Shown here piece by piece: positions 34,594 through 45,608 of a stretch of 64,000 nucleotides of DNA (positions are counted from its first letter, which is position 1; every line of letters begins with the position of its first letter). This DNA is from Ziziphus jujuba (taxonomy: Eukaryota > Streptophyta > Magnoliopsida > Rosales > Rhamnaceae). The position numbers and the translations under genes were made by a program. Under the pieces are notes generated by a model. That model searched no databases, was not told the DNA's origin, and saw only the letters and a program-made list of their open reading frames with translations. The stretch covers positions 9,975,501-10,039,500 of the forward strand of contig NC_083382.1 of the NCBI RefSeq assembly GCF_031755915.1, in the 5' to 3' direction.

Positions 34594-34628
<35 letters not shown>
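34594..34628. repeat. TC microsatellite
   Basis: A 35-bp TC run, followed by GTGTATAAACAC, which could be a TATA-type element for the fragment at 34667. Confidence 0.95.
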
Positions 34629-34635
<7 letters not shown>

Positions 34636-34666
34636 AACACTTTCCCACTAGTATATCCCCCCAACA

Positions 34667-34795
34667 ATGCTGGATCTCAACCTCACCCTCGCTTCCTCCG
34701 ATTCCATCTTCGGTGGACCATAGAATCGTGCCCCATCAGCAGTAGACGGTGAAGAAAAGTCGGCGAGGACCCAGATCAAGAAGCTCACAGTATTC
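34667..34795 (+). pseudogene. 5' fragment of a gene with an N-terminal LDLNL motif (AP2/TOE-like?)
   Basis: ATG at 34667 begins MLDLNLTLASSDSIFGGP, followed directly by TAG, then continues in frame NRAPSAVDGEEKSARTQIKK to a second stop near 34793. MLDLNL at the extreme N-terminus is the EAR-type repressor motif seen at the start of AP2/TOE transcription factors. A CT-rich leader and GTGTATAAACAC upstream resemble a real 5' end. No AP2 domain is found downstream. Reading: first-exon remnant of a duplicated gene. The family call is tentative. Confidence 0.4.
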
Positions 34796-34799
34796 TAGG

Positions 34800-37380
34800 G
34801 TCATGTTTTTCTAATTTTTTTTTTTTTTCAATTTTTTTTATGGAATGGCTGTCAAATGACTATTATGCTCCTTGTCTGGCAATTTTAACACTAATGTGTT
34901 AAGAATTATTACATACATCAAGATATCCGACTATATTTGAAAAATAATTCGAAAGTGTGAAATGTAACTAATCCTAAAATAGGAAAAAGGATTCATAGGA
35001 GAAAAGCTTATGTGGATGCGCGTACTAGCTAACATTTTATGCCTGCCCACTTAAATTATGACACTTATAAAAATTGTGTTTTTTATTTTTAAATTCCTCT
35101 TCTTACGTACTCGTGTGTTGAAATTTTTGTCCTAATATAGATAACAAAAACTTCTTTCTCTTTCCTCAATCCTTTCCGCATCCCCACTGCGTCCCACCTT
35201 TATCTCTCTATCTTTCTATTTTTTCAAGTATAAAATCAGAATCATTTTTGCACAATTTAAACAGGAAATTAAAAAAAAAAAATCGTTCACCAAAATAAAA
35301 AATATTTATAACAAAATATAAAATAATTTGAAGAATTGGAAAAGAGTTATATTTTCTGATCTTGCACTCATTTTTTCATCCAGTGATAACATTTTTGGGT
35401 AGATTTGATGCCTCTATTTTATAACCTCTACAAAGAAAAGGAAAACTAAAATAATAATAATGGAAAATGCTTGAGCTGACTAGAAAGAAAAGGGGAAGTA
35501 GGCTATAAACTTAAAAGACATGTGAAAAAAGAGAGTGGAAAAAGATTGAAACCTAGAGAGGGAAGATGAGAGAGAAAAAGACAAACTAAAAAGTAAAAGG
35601 GAGCCCGTGAAGATGAAAGAATGAGAAAAAGAGTAAAAACAAGCTAAATACAGGTGTCTGTATGTGAGTGGGCGACAGATTACATCTGCTGGTACGTCCA
35701 TCCCACTGAAACGTCTCTCCTCAAATAAGGTAGATTTTTTTCAATGGAACGCATGTTCACCACTTTCCTCAAAAAAAAAAAAAAAAAAAAAAAAAACATG
35801 ACAATGTGCATTGAAAAATATATCGCAAATCTGATCTCCATTTGAAAAAAAACAAAACAATGGCCCTAGAAGTGATGGACCATATCTAAAAGGATCTCAC
35901 TCCTTTCGAATATATATATATATATATATATTGCCGCATTTAACTTATTCTAAGGTTAAAAACAGATAGAATGCGTTGAGACAGTCGAATTGGCAAAGAT
36001 GCAGCTCTAGTGATGAGGTCCTCTTTCTTGAAAAAAAATAAAAATAAAAATAAAAATAAATTGAGAAATAAAGGTGGACCCATGTGTTTGGAAACAAAAA
36101 TATGATCTGATATGACCAGTTGAGGTAGTTTACAAATATTGTCACATGACTTGAGATTGTCGGTAATCTGGCACATTATGATGTTATTATTATTTATTAT
36201 TATTTTAGTAAATTAATTATATGTTGTTAGATAAATCAATATAATACACGTAAATGTACACGTGAATTTTTTTGAAAAAAAAATTTGGAAATGTGAGAAT
36301 TTAAACCCGGATTAATTGTCCAAGAAAAGGGAGGGAATACTGCTAGACAAATTGCACTGGACGAATGCTTGACTTTGTGGTAAATTGGTAATATGGTAAT
36401 GGAACAATTAATAATATAAACATTATTATGACAACAAGCACCTCTACAATTTTTACTTTTTGTTTTATTTTTTATTTTTTATTTTTTTTATGTATACGAA
36501 GTGAAAATAATTGAATTGGGAAAACAATAACCATATCTTTGGACTATTCCCACATCAACGTGGACTGAACTTATTTTTAATCATTACACGGTATTAGCTA
36601 ATACTAACAGTTAGTTGTTAGCACTTAGCATATAACATTTTCTCCACCAGAAAATATAACACTTGGGTTTTGCCCCCTCAATCATTTCTTTATTAATGGC
36701 ATAAAAAATTGTCAGAATTTAAATGGGTTTGGCTCCGGCAGTGGCACACCCTTCAGTGTCCACTTATATACTCACATGCATTATTTTATCTGTCTTTGCA
36801 TCAAATAACATGATTGCTATTTTAAATATTCATTTGAATTAATAAAACAGAACTTATTAGGTTTCCAAAAAAATCATATGTTAACATATTATTTCTCTAA
36901 TATGACAATATTGCTGCAAAGCTGGCATGACACTAACGTAACTTTTGACAATAAATAAAAAATTAAGAAAACCGATCTACGTCCTGGACATTGAATTATC
37001 AGACAAACATAATAATCATAGAATTAATATAGTCTGCTAATTAAATCAGTACTGAAACATCTGAAATTATTTTCCCGTTATCAAATGGAGATCAGATTTC
37101 CTATAATAGAATATTGAAATATATATTTTTCATTAATATTGGAGTTGGGAAGTCTTATTCAAGTTTTCTTCCATAGAAATAATGGACTTTCGCACTAGAT
37201 GGTCTTTAAAAAAACGGAGATGAAAATATTAATCTTTAAATTTTACATTCTAACACATCAAAAGATACATGTAGCAGAAATGGAAAATGAAATGAACTAT
37301 TTATCAACAATCACAATAATCTTTAAACACACACCAAAAAAAAACAAAAAAAAAAAAAAAAATACTTTCTGTTACATCTT
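34800..37380. other. AT-rich spacer between LTR region and third UGT
   Basis: No gene recognised. It holds an A-run at 35770-35797, a TA tract at 35912-35931, an AAATA-type run near 36037-36060 and short open frames of low-complexity composition. Confidence 0.4.
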
Positions 37381-39153
37381 CTATTTTCTTGAAAGTAGAT
37401 GATTCACCAAATTATCAAAGTTTGTGGAAGAAGAACCAAGTGGATCAGCAGCAGCCTGTTCAGCCAGTTTCTTCCACTCCTTGGCCTTTGCTTTCATTTG
37501 CTTACCTTTCACTCCCTCCATTAACTCTCTAACAAGCTTTTCAATCTCATCTCTCTTCACATTGTTATCAATCTCCATTCCCACTTCCCATTCCTTGCAA
37601 ACATATCTACAATTGGTTTGCTGCTCGGCGAAAAATGGCCAACAAAGCATTGGAACTCCAGCAGATAAACTCTCAATAGTTGAATTCCAACCACAATGTG
37701 TCAAAAACCCTCCAACAGATGGATGATTAAGCACTTGTTCTTGTGAGCACCATGTTGCTATCAAACCCCTTTCTTTTACTTCGTCTTCGAATTCCGGTGG
37801 CAAAACGGCCGACTTACCGATAACCAAATCAGGCCTAATCACCCACAAGAACGAGTGCTTGCTTTTCGCAAGTCCCATGCCAAATTCCACCATTTGTTGC
37901 GGAGTCATCACCGTTATGCTCCCGAAATTCACGTACACAACCGAGTTTGGCGGCTTGGAATCGAGCCATTGGAGGCATTGGGTTTCTTCTTTCCAAAGAC
38001 TGTATCGGATATTCTCGGAAGAGACTTGTGGTATGTTATTGAGAAGGAGTTGCAGAGGACCGATTGTGTAAATTTGTGGAGTCATAGAGGATGAGAGAGC
38101 ATCCACAACATGTTGCTCCAATGCATGGAAAGTGTGTATAACAACTGCCGAAGCATCATTAGCTCTTTGAACTGATTCTATTACGAATTTAAACACGATG
38201 AGGTCTGATGGATTTGCGATTCGGAAAAGTGTTGGGAGATCTTTTAAACGTATATCTTTCATACCAGGTATCCAATCTATAACCATGTCTAGAAACCCAC
38301 TTGTTGTTAGACTGCCCTGCTCATCTGCAAATAATAATAATAATGATAAAATATTATTCCAAGAGAGAAATTTGTACAATGAGTTTGCACTCACAATTTG
38401 TTAACATAAATTTGTGCAAGATTCTCTTCAAGCACCTGTATGCTTGTTCTTTTCATGCGCTTCTAAGTGCTTGGAAAAGAATCTTGGACAAATCATCAAC
38501 AAATATAAGAGAATTATTGCTTAATTATATCTAGCTAGAGAAACATACATCATTAAAGGTCATAAAATTAGGTAAAAAAATTATGATTTTTTTTTTTTTT
38601 TCCTTCCCTTTCGTCTTCCTTAATTATTACCTTTTAGAGGGGCAAGTCCTTTTTCCATCAAAGCAGGATATTGTCTGAATCCCATTACAGCACATGCAGC
38701 AATAGAAAAGAAAACCACAACGGGAATACCAAGTTGTCCACCTGCTTCAACGCCGAAACTCATGAACCCGTCGCAAATAATGCAAGTAACTGGAGGAATA
38801 TTAGTACTGCTAGTGTTTTTGATGGGTTTTTTAAGGAGATCAAGAAATGGAGGCAACATTAAGTTATTGGTAATGGAGTCGCAAAGAGATGGGATGTCTT
38901 GGGTTGCATCTTCATCGGAAGGCGGGAGGCCATCGGGAATGGTTTCGAAGTGAAAATCAGGCAAGCCGTCACAAGAGTTTGGACCAAGAGATTTGAGAAA
39001 TCGATTGTGGTTGAACTCTGTGTTTACAAAGGTTATGTGAAAACCTCTCTGATGGAGAAGCTTTGCTAGTTTTAGCATTGCTTTGATGTGGCTTTGGGCT
39101 GGATAAGGGATGAGTACGGCATGGGGTTTATGATCGGATTCTGCCATTGCCAT
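37381..39153 (-). CDS. UDP-glycosyltransferase, UGT85 type (third copy)
   Basis: Minus strand. Exons 39153-38631 and 38324-37381, with a 306-bp GT-AG intron at the family position and phase, give 488 residues. Catalytic H22 in PAQSHIKAM, probable partner D128 in IICDGF. The PSPG box runs from WCSQEQVLNH through FLTHCGWNS to FFAEQ; it has the canonical HCGWNS where the other three copies have HSGWNS. The open frame continues upstream of MAMAESD but with no other ATG, so the start is 39153 or 39147. It is diverged from the tandem pair and in opposite orientation. Donor binding by the PSPG box is established for the family; acceptor unknown. Confidence 0.95.
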
Positions 39154-39344
39154 GGAACTCGTGTTGATCTGTTTTTTCAACTCGAAAAAAGAGGTATTCA
39201 AGATTGGATTATATATAACGACAACATAAGAGCAACAGTAGCAAGTGCACCTTTTAATTTTTTATATTTTTTTTTAAAAAGCATAATTTTCATAACAGGA
39301 GCATATTTAAAATACTCATAATATTTTATTTGTTCTTTAAAATT

Positions 39345-39972
39345 AGAGATGGCAATCTAGGTCATGACACGATGATACGATTTGAAATAATACAGAATAA
39401 ATGGATTTGAATTTATCATAAATGGATTCAGATTATAATCGGATCAGTCCGTTTAACACGATTATTAATCGTGTCATTTTCGAATTGATCCGTTGAATTC
39501 GAAATTAATCCGTTATGATCCATTTATTAAAAGTGTCAATTTTAACCCAATACAATTATATACCTATTACAACCCATTTAAATTGTAATTTTATACATAA
39601 TATAATATTTAATAACTAAAAAATATTATAAATTAAAAACTTTATAAAAAAAAAATTATTATTAATTTTTTAAAGACAAAAAATAAATTTTTAATAAAAT
39701 AAAAATAAATTAACTAATTTTCGGGTTAATAGGTTAATTTTTGGATTAATTGGTCAATTTTAGGTTAACAGGTTAATATGTTAACAGGACCCGTTAAAGT
39801 AATCGTGTTAAACGGGTCGTGTCATATTGACATGTTTATAAACAGGTCGGATTAGTGTTTTAGATATCTGATACGATTAATAAATAGATCGTGTTCGAAT
39901 TAGATATTTTTCACACGATTATTAAACGGATTGATACGAATATAACTCATAAACACGAATTGTCAAGTCTAC
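39345..39972. mobile_element. hAT-like non-autonomous element
   Basis: A 628-bp block begins AGAGATGGCAAT and ends ATTGTCAAGTCTAC, imperfect inverted ends. Near-identical 8-bp flanks (TTAAAATT and TTAAAAAT) may be a target duplication. The interior repeats themes such as CGTGTTAAACGGGTCGTGTC and GATACGATT, typical of AT-rich hAT-derived plant MITEs. No coding capacity. Confidence 0.5.
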
Positions 39973-41394
39973 TTAAAAATACTTTTTAATTTGTTTTCAC
40001 TATTGAATAAAAACACAAAATATATACTTTTCACAAAAATATTGTAGTAATGGACTAGTCTATTGGTGCGACAACTTGTATTCCATTATAATGAAAAATA
40101 ATACAAAATTTAAACAGAAAATAAATTTGAATCGTCATATTTAAATTTAGAAAGTTAAACAAATTCATTATTTTCAATAGTTAAAATAAAGAACGAGTTG
40201 AAATCTATTTCTTAATGTAAGTTGAATTTATATATATATATATATATATATAGCTCTTTGTAGGCTCAACTTTTTTTTTTTTAAATTAAAAAGTATGAAA
40301 TAAATGAAGAGTGGATTGAGCTGCTCTTTAATAATTTATTTTTTATTTGTTTTGGTTTAATTTCTTCATTATAGAACCAAAAATTTTTTAGTGAAAAATA
40401 TTTCAATAATTAGACTAGACGACCATGATAAGACGGCTGAAAGGAAACAATCTTTGACAAATATACAAAATCTGTGTAATTAATATAGGTGTTGTTACAT
40501 GTAATCAATTATTTATGTTCACGATCTTCGCATGTAACAAGATCCTTGATATCACAAGCAAAGCGTGTGGTCCCCTCTCTCTCTCTCTCTCCCCCCCGTC
40601 TCTTTATTAGTACATTTAAAATTTTTAAAACCTTTTATTTGGTTTATTATAGTCTTAACTACCAATACCCTTATAATTAGAAAGGTGAAATCATATGGAT
40701 ATTTAAATATATATATATATATATATATATTATATAATGTACCATAATTAATAAAAAAGAGTAAATATATAATTTTTTTTTCTCGGTGAATGTCATAGTC
40801 GCGTGTGTTGATTATTATTTTTATAAATTATATACATTGGATAAAATAATAAAATCTAGAAAAATCTAATAATTTATTCATCATGATGATATTACAAAAT
40901 CATCTAATTGATGATAACAAATTCCAGGTTATGATGTGACTTAAAAGGAGGCAATAAATTAAAAATATTATTTTGTCTGTATTGGTGATCGAATAATATA
41001 AATGGCTATTTCCCACCTAATACCGATATTCGCAATTCCACCATCCAGACTTGGTGGAGAGGATATGCTGTTAATCAACCATCAACCGGCCATTAGCAAA
41101 AAATAAAATAATAATAATACAGTTCTACCTTTTGTTTAGAAATAGCAATATTTGATAGAAATGTTATCAATTTATTTGGACAAATTGAGGATTGAACCAA
41201 TTTATATCTAATTCAAAAATTATGAACCTAATCATTAGTTCTAAAGGCTAAAAAAATAAATGGTAAAATCTTACAAGTCAAAGATACAAAAGTGTAATTA
41301 ACCTTCTTATAATAAACAATCATATCGGCCAATATTTATCTGAATTAGGATTCTCTGTTTGTGTTTTCCAATGCTTGTTTATATACGTGGTTTT
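39973..41394. other. AT-rich spacer
   Basis: No gene seen. TA tracts near 40229-40252 and 40708-40732 and a C-run at 40591-40597 after a TC tract. Confidence 0.4.
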
Positions 41395-42010
41395 TATCAC
41401 AATCATTCACTTGAAAATTATTTAATCGAATGGCAAAAATATATAACACATCATTCAATGTCAACATGACATTAACATGATCATTAAAGCCTCATGTGTA
41501 ATACACACGAGTCATTTTTTTTTATTTTTTTTTTGGAAATTTTTTTTTTCCTTTTGGCTAAATTCGGTCCCTAATGCAAGTGGAAGAAAACAACTTCTAT
41601 CTACACAGAATCAGCGAGAAGAAGCTACTAGTAATCAATGGAGGAAAAGAAAGTAGAAGTTGGAAATATTCATCATAACCATTTATTTGAAAACCATCTA
41701 ATGCAATGGCGAAGAAATATAACAGATTATTATTTAATATACCACATGACATTAACAACATCATTAAAGCCTCGTGTGCAATAAACATGAGTCTTTTTTT
41801 TTGGGAATTTTCTTTTATGTCTAAATTCGATCTCCAAAGCAAGTGGAAGAAAACAACTACACGGAATTAGGAAATGGAGGTCTAGAAAGTAGAAGTTAGA
41901 ATTTTTCCCTTTTCTCTAAATTCATCTTCCAATGCAAGTGGAAGAAAACCACTTCTACATAGAATCAAGAAAAAGAAGCTATTCGTAACCAATGGAGGAA
42001 AAGAAGGGGA
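41395..42010. repeat. Imperfect direct repeats of about 250 bp
   Basis: Two long units and a partial third share phrases such as 'acatgacattaacatgatcattaaagcctc' split across copies, 'aatgcaagtggaagaaaac' (near 41573, 41837, 41932) and 'aatggaggaaaagaa'. No open frame is conserved. Non-coding tandem repeat of unknown origin. Confidence 0.7.
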
Positions 42011-42241
42011 ATTTGGCACAATACACCTGTTTGAAAGGCCTTAATGAAATCTACCCATTCTATTTCCATCTTTTTTTGTTGTACCTTCCTATTTTTAAAT
42101 ATTTCTAAATTATCATTTTTAAATATCAAAAGAAAAAATGAAAATGAAAAGCTATTTTGTTTTTTCCGCCTAATGGAGCACGAAGAAGAAGAGAAAGGGA
42201 AAGTGAGAGAGAATGGCGAAGTGGCTTGGGACGACCAGGGA

Positions 42242-45060
42242 TGTAACACCCTGTCCCAAAGTACAATGGAAATTTTCCAACTTGACCGTTGATTGTTGAC
42301 TTTGACTTTGACCGTTGATTGAAGGAGTCAAAAGTTGATTTTTTGATTCGGATGGAATTCTAGGTTGACTAAGGTACCGTTACAAAGTACACATTAGCAC
42401 GAGTTCGTAGACTAGTAGCACGTTGAAAACGGAGCTACGGTTTGAAAGTTATGAGCAAAACAAGTTGGGGTCCAAACTGTCCAAGGGTGCCAGAGTTGAC
42501 TTTTTATTTATGGTGAAATGAGCTTTGACTCATACATGGTTGTGAAGTACTAGTTGATATGAGTCTGTAAACTAGCGGCACGTCCGATTTGGACATGTGG
42601 TTTGAAAGTTATGGACCTGTAGAGTTTTTCAAATACTGTATTATTTTAATATTATTTTTAAACGTGTAACGATGTGCCACATGTGACTTAACAAATGTGA
42701 CCATGTGTCACCATATTGAAATGCCACATGTCAACCATGCTTAATATCATATTATTTTATTATTGTTATTTTATATAATAATATTATTTTTTAATATTAT
42801 TTAATTATTTATTTTATTTTATTTTTCTTTTTCTTTTTCTTTTTCTTTTTTTTTTCTTCTCCCCACGTGGGGAAAAAAGGGGGGGGGGGGGGGGACACGG
42901 GGGGAATTTCTTTTTTTTTCTTCTTCTTCTTCTTCCTTCTTCTTCTTTCCTCTTCCTTTCCTTTCCTTTCTCCCTCCCTCTCGGCCTCACCGTTTTTGTT
43001 CTCACCATCCACCACAAGCCACACGCGCTGGCCACCGTCCAAGACCACACGCCGGCTAGCTCACCAGCCAAATTTTGCGGCCGGCGACGCGCCCAGATCG
43101 GGCCGGTGAAGTCGGCGGCGGCGAGTTTAAATTTTCCTGCGATTCTGCTATATTCCGGCCAACCCAGTCCAAATTGCCACCCTTTTCTCCTTATTTTGGG
43201 TCTTCTAATCCCAAATATGGCCTCCAATTTCCAAAATTCGAAGCGGTTTGCGAGATACGAGGAATTGAATCTCGGCCGAATCTTTCCGGCCAAATTCCGG
43301 CCACCGCCGGTCGAATTGAGCTCAATGGAGGTTGGTAATGTGATCCTCATCTCACAAGATTTCCATAAACATATAATTTGTCAATTTTGGTTAACGTTCG
43401 TGATAGACCCCCCGGGTACCGGATATTATTTACCCGAATAAAATATTAATTTATTTGACTGTGTGTGAATTGTGTTCTAGGAGCACGGGTGAGTCGTGAA
43501 ATTGATCCCATGGAGGATCTTAGGTTAATTGCGTGCTCCAGGTGAGTGACCCACCTTTAAAAATATTTTTGTCACTTAAAAATATTTTTGTCAATTAATT
43601 ATATTTAATTGGTGTTTAATTGATATTTGAATTATGCTCATGTGGTGCAATTTAATTATGATTTTATTATGATTTAATTTTATTTATTATGCATGAGCAA
43701 GGTATTTTCAGTAATAAATTGTATGTGGTTTTAATATTATTTTTGGGCATAATTGGTTTAAATATTTTGAGAAATATTTGTTTAAATTGGTGGTTTAATT
43801 TTTATAATTATGCCCGTGGTATATTATTTGTTGAACCTCGTGTTACGAGAAAAATTATTGTTTTATTGTTATCGATGTTTTCGTACCAGGTTTGTTAAAG
43901 AAAAATATGTGGGATGGTAAATGTGAAAATTGGTATATTTCCCACGGTAATTTTGGAAAAACGGTACGGTTATAATTAATTTAGTAATTATTTTAGATGC
44001 ACTCATACAGTATTGGTGTTTCGGTGTATATGTGGTTAGCGTGCAAGTCTTATGTCTCCCGTGAGTTGCCATTGGACCGAGGGCAGGCAAGTTTGATATT
44101 GGACACAGTCGCCCCCCTCCTTGGCCGGGATGGCGGTTTCAGCAGCGGTACTGTCGGGACGCCGAAGTGTCGTTTGCAAGTTTCTCTCTTTAATCTCCCC
44201 GCCAGTCGGTGCTCGGGACGCTGAGTATCGGAGGGCATCACTGGTATATGGTGTGGTGCGTCAAGTACAAATTTTTCGGATAAAAATTTCAAACCCCAAA
44301 GAGTACAAAAATTATTTATTATAATTTATTACATTTTATTTATATTTGGGGTATTTATTTATTTGTTGTTTATTAAATTATTTGATCCCTTGGTTTTCGG
44401 GAAATACGAATATCGGGTTTTGTGAAAATGTTTTAAAAGGGGAACATTTCCAAAGGAGTGAATAGTGAGGGTTTTGAGAGAAAGTATTACTTCAATTGTT
44501 ATTATTATTTATTTATTTAATTGTTGATATTAATTAAATTCCTTTCATTGTTATATTATTAATATCAAAGGTGTACAGTAGATAGGGTCACTCACTGAGA
44601 TGATTAGCATCTTATATTTTTAAATTCCGTTCCCCTAGGTCTAGGTTGGGAGACGTTGATCGTCCGAGGCGAGCCCGATGTCTCAGTTCGTTGCCGAAAG
44701 TCCAAGAAGTATTTCTTCCCTTTTTCCTCTCCATCTTGTATTACTTCTTATCTGTCATCGTATTAATTCCAGATTTATTTGTATAATGCTCTGTATACTG
44801 TATTGGACATTTAGTTATTAATTATGCACTAGATTGCTGTTATTCTTTTGGAGTGCTGTAAATTTGTGGAATCAATTTGTAGTAATGTGGGAGGAATAAG
44901 GGGATGAATATAGAAGTGTGTTTTCAGTGCAGGAAATTTTTGGTTAGTCCTATCCTTAGGGGAGGTGCTGCCGGATTTTCCGTTGGAAGGTTCGGTGGTA
45001 TTTCCCTGGGATCAGGGCTTGTCTAGGGTTCCGGTGAGGAATTTTGGACGGGTCCTGACA
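42242..45060 (+). mobile_element. Solo LTR (2.82 kb), copy 2, with target duplication AGGGA
   Basis: Starts TGTAACACCCTGTCCC and ends GGGTCCTGACA, so it has TG...CA ends with short inverted termini. It is flanked by AGGGA at 42237-42241 and again at 45061-45065, a perfect 5-bp target-site duplication. No internal domain lies between, so it is a solo LTR left by LTR-LTR recombination. It contains a G-run at 42881-42894 and GC-rich sequence at 43010-43110. The size and lack of genes suit a LARD-type non-autonomous gypsy family. Confidence 0.88.
42881..42905 (+). other. G-rich run, possible G-quadruplex
   Basis: An uninterrupted run of about 14 G followed by ACAC and six more G, inside the solo LTR. 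Such a run can form a quadruplex and is prone to slippage and assembly error. Confidence 0.6.
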
Positions 45061-45608
45061 AGGGAATTGTTCAGGAGAAGGGACGAGTGGAGGAAGGAAG
45101 AATTCAGCTTTGCTGTGCCCTTCCCAGTCTTGACCTCGGAGTCACTGCCTTTGACATCTACTTGGTCGGCGAGTAGGTCTACAACAAACTCCTTGCTTGT
45201 TCCTCCTCCTCCTCTTCTTCTTCTTCTTCTTCTTCTTCTCACCACTCTTCTCGTTCCTCTGCTTCTCACTAACTCTTCCCATATATCCATCTCACATAAT
45301 AATCTTGAAAGAGGTTGCCCATGTGTATGGTTGATAGAGAAGAATATAGGTTTTCTAGTTTTATAGGGTTTCTTATGTTCTCAAGACTGGAATCTTTATT
45401 AAATTCCACAAATTAATAATTTTATTTCTACAAGGATGAGAAAGTACATTGCTATGCTCATCCACATTTATGTTTGTGTTGGGAGTTTGCATTTTTTTTT
45501 TCCCTCTTTTTTTTTTTTTTTTAGGTTTTAGCCTTTGTTATGTAATCATATCATAAGCATAAAAACCTTAAAAGGCTAATTTTCTTCTTTTACTAAATCT
45601 CAATGCAG
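45061..45608. other. Spacer with CT-rich trinucleotide tract
   Basis: After the LTR comes a CTC/CTT trinucleotide run (45205-45240). An open frame that starts at ATG 42173 would continue across the LTR insertion point to TAG at 45174-45176; I do not recognise its product. Confidence 0.35.

Noticed and set aside
43075..43441. Open frames in LTR copy 2
   Set aside because: Frame and sequence are not conserved with copy 1 or 3; non-coding LTR.
45330..45366. A 'PCVWLIEKN' stretch considered as the DHHC-CVW motif of the acyltransferase
   Set aside because: Only three residues match, the Cys-rich domain is absent and no splice sites fit.
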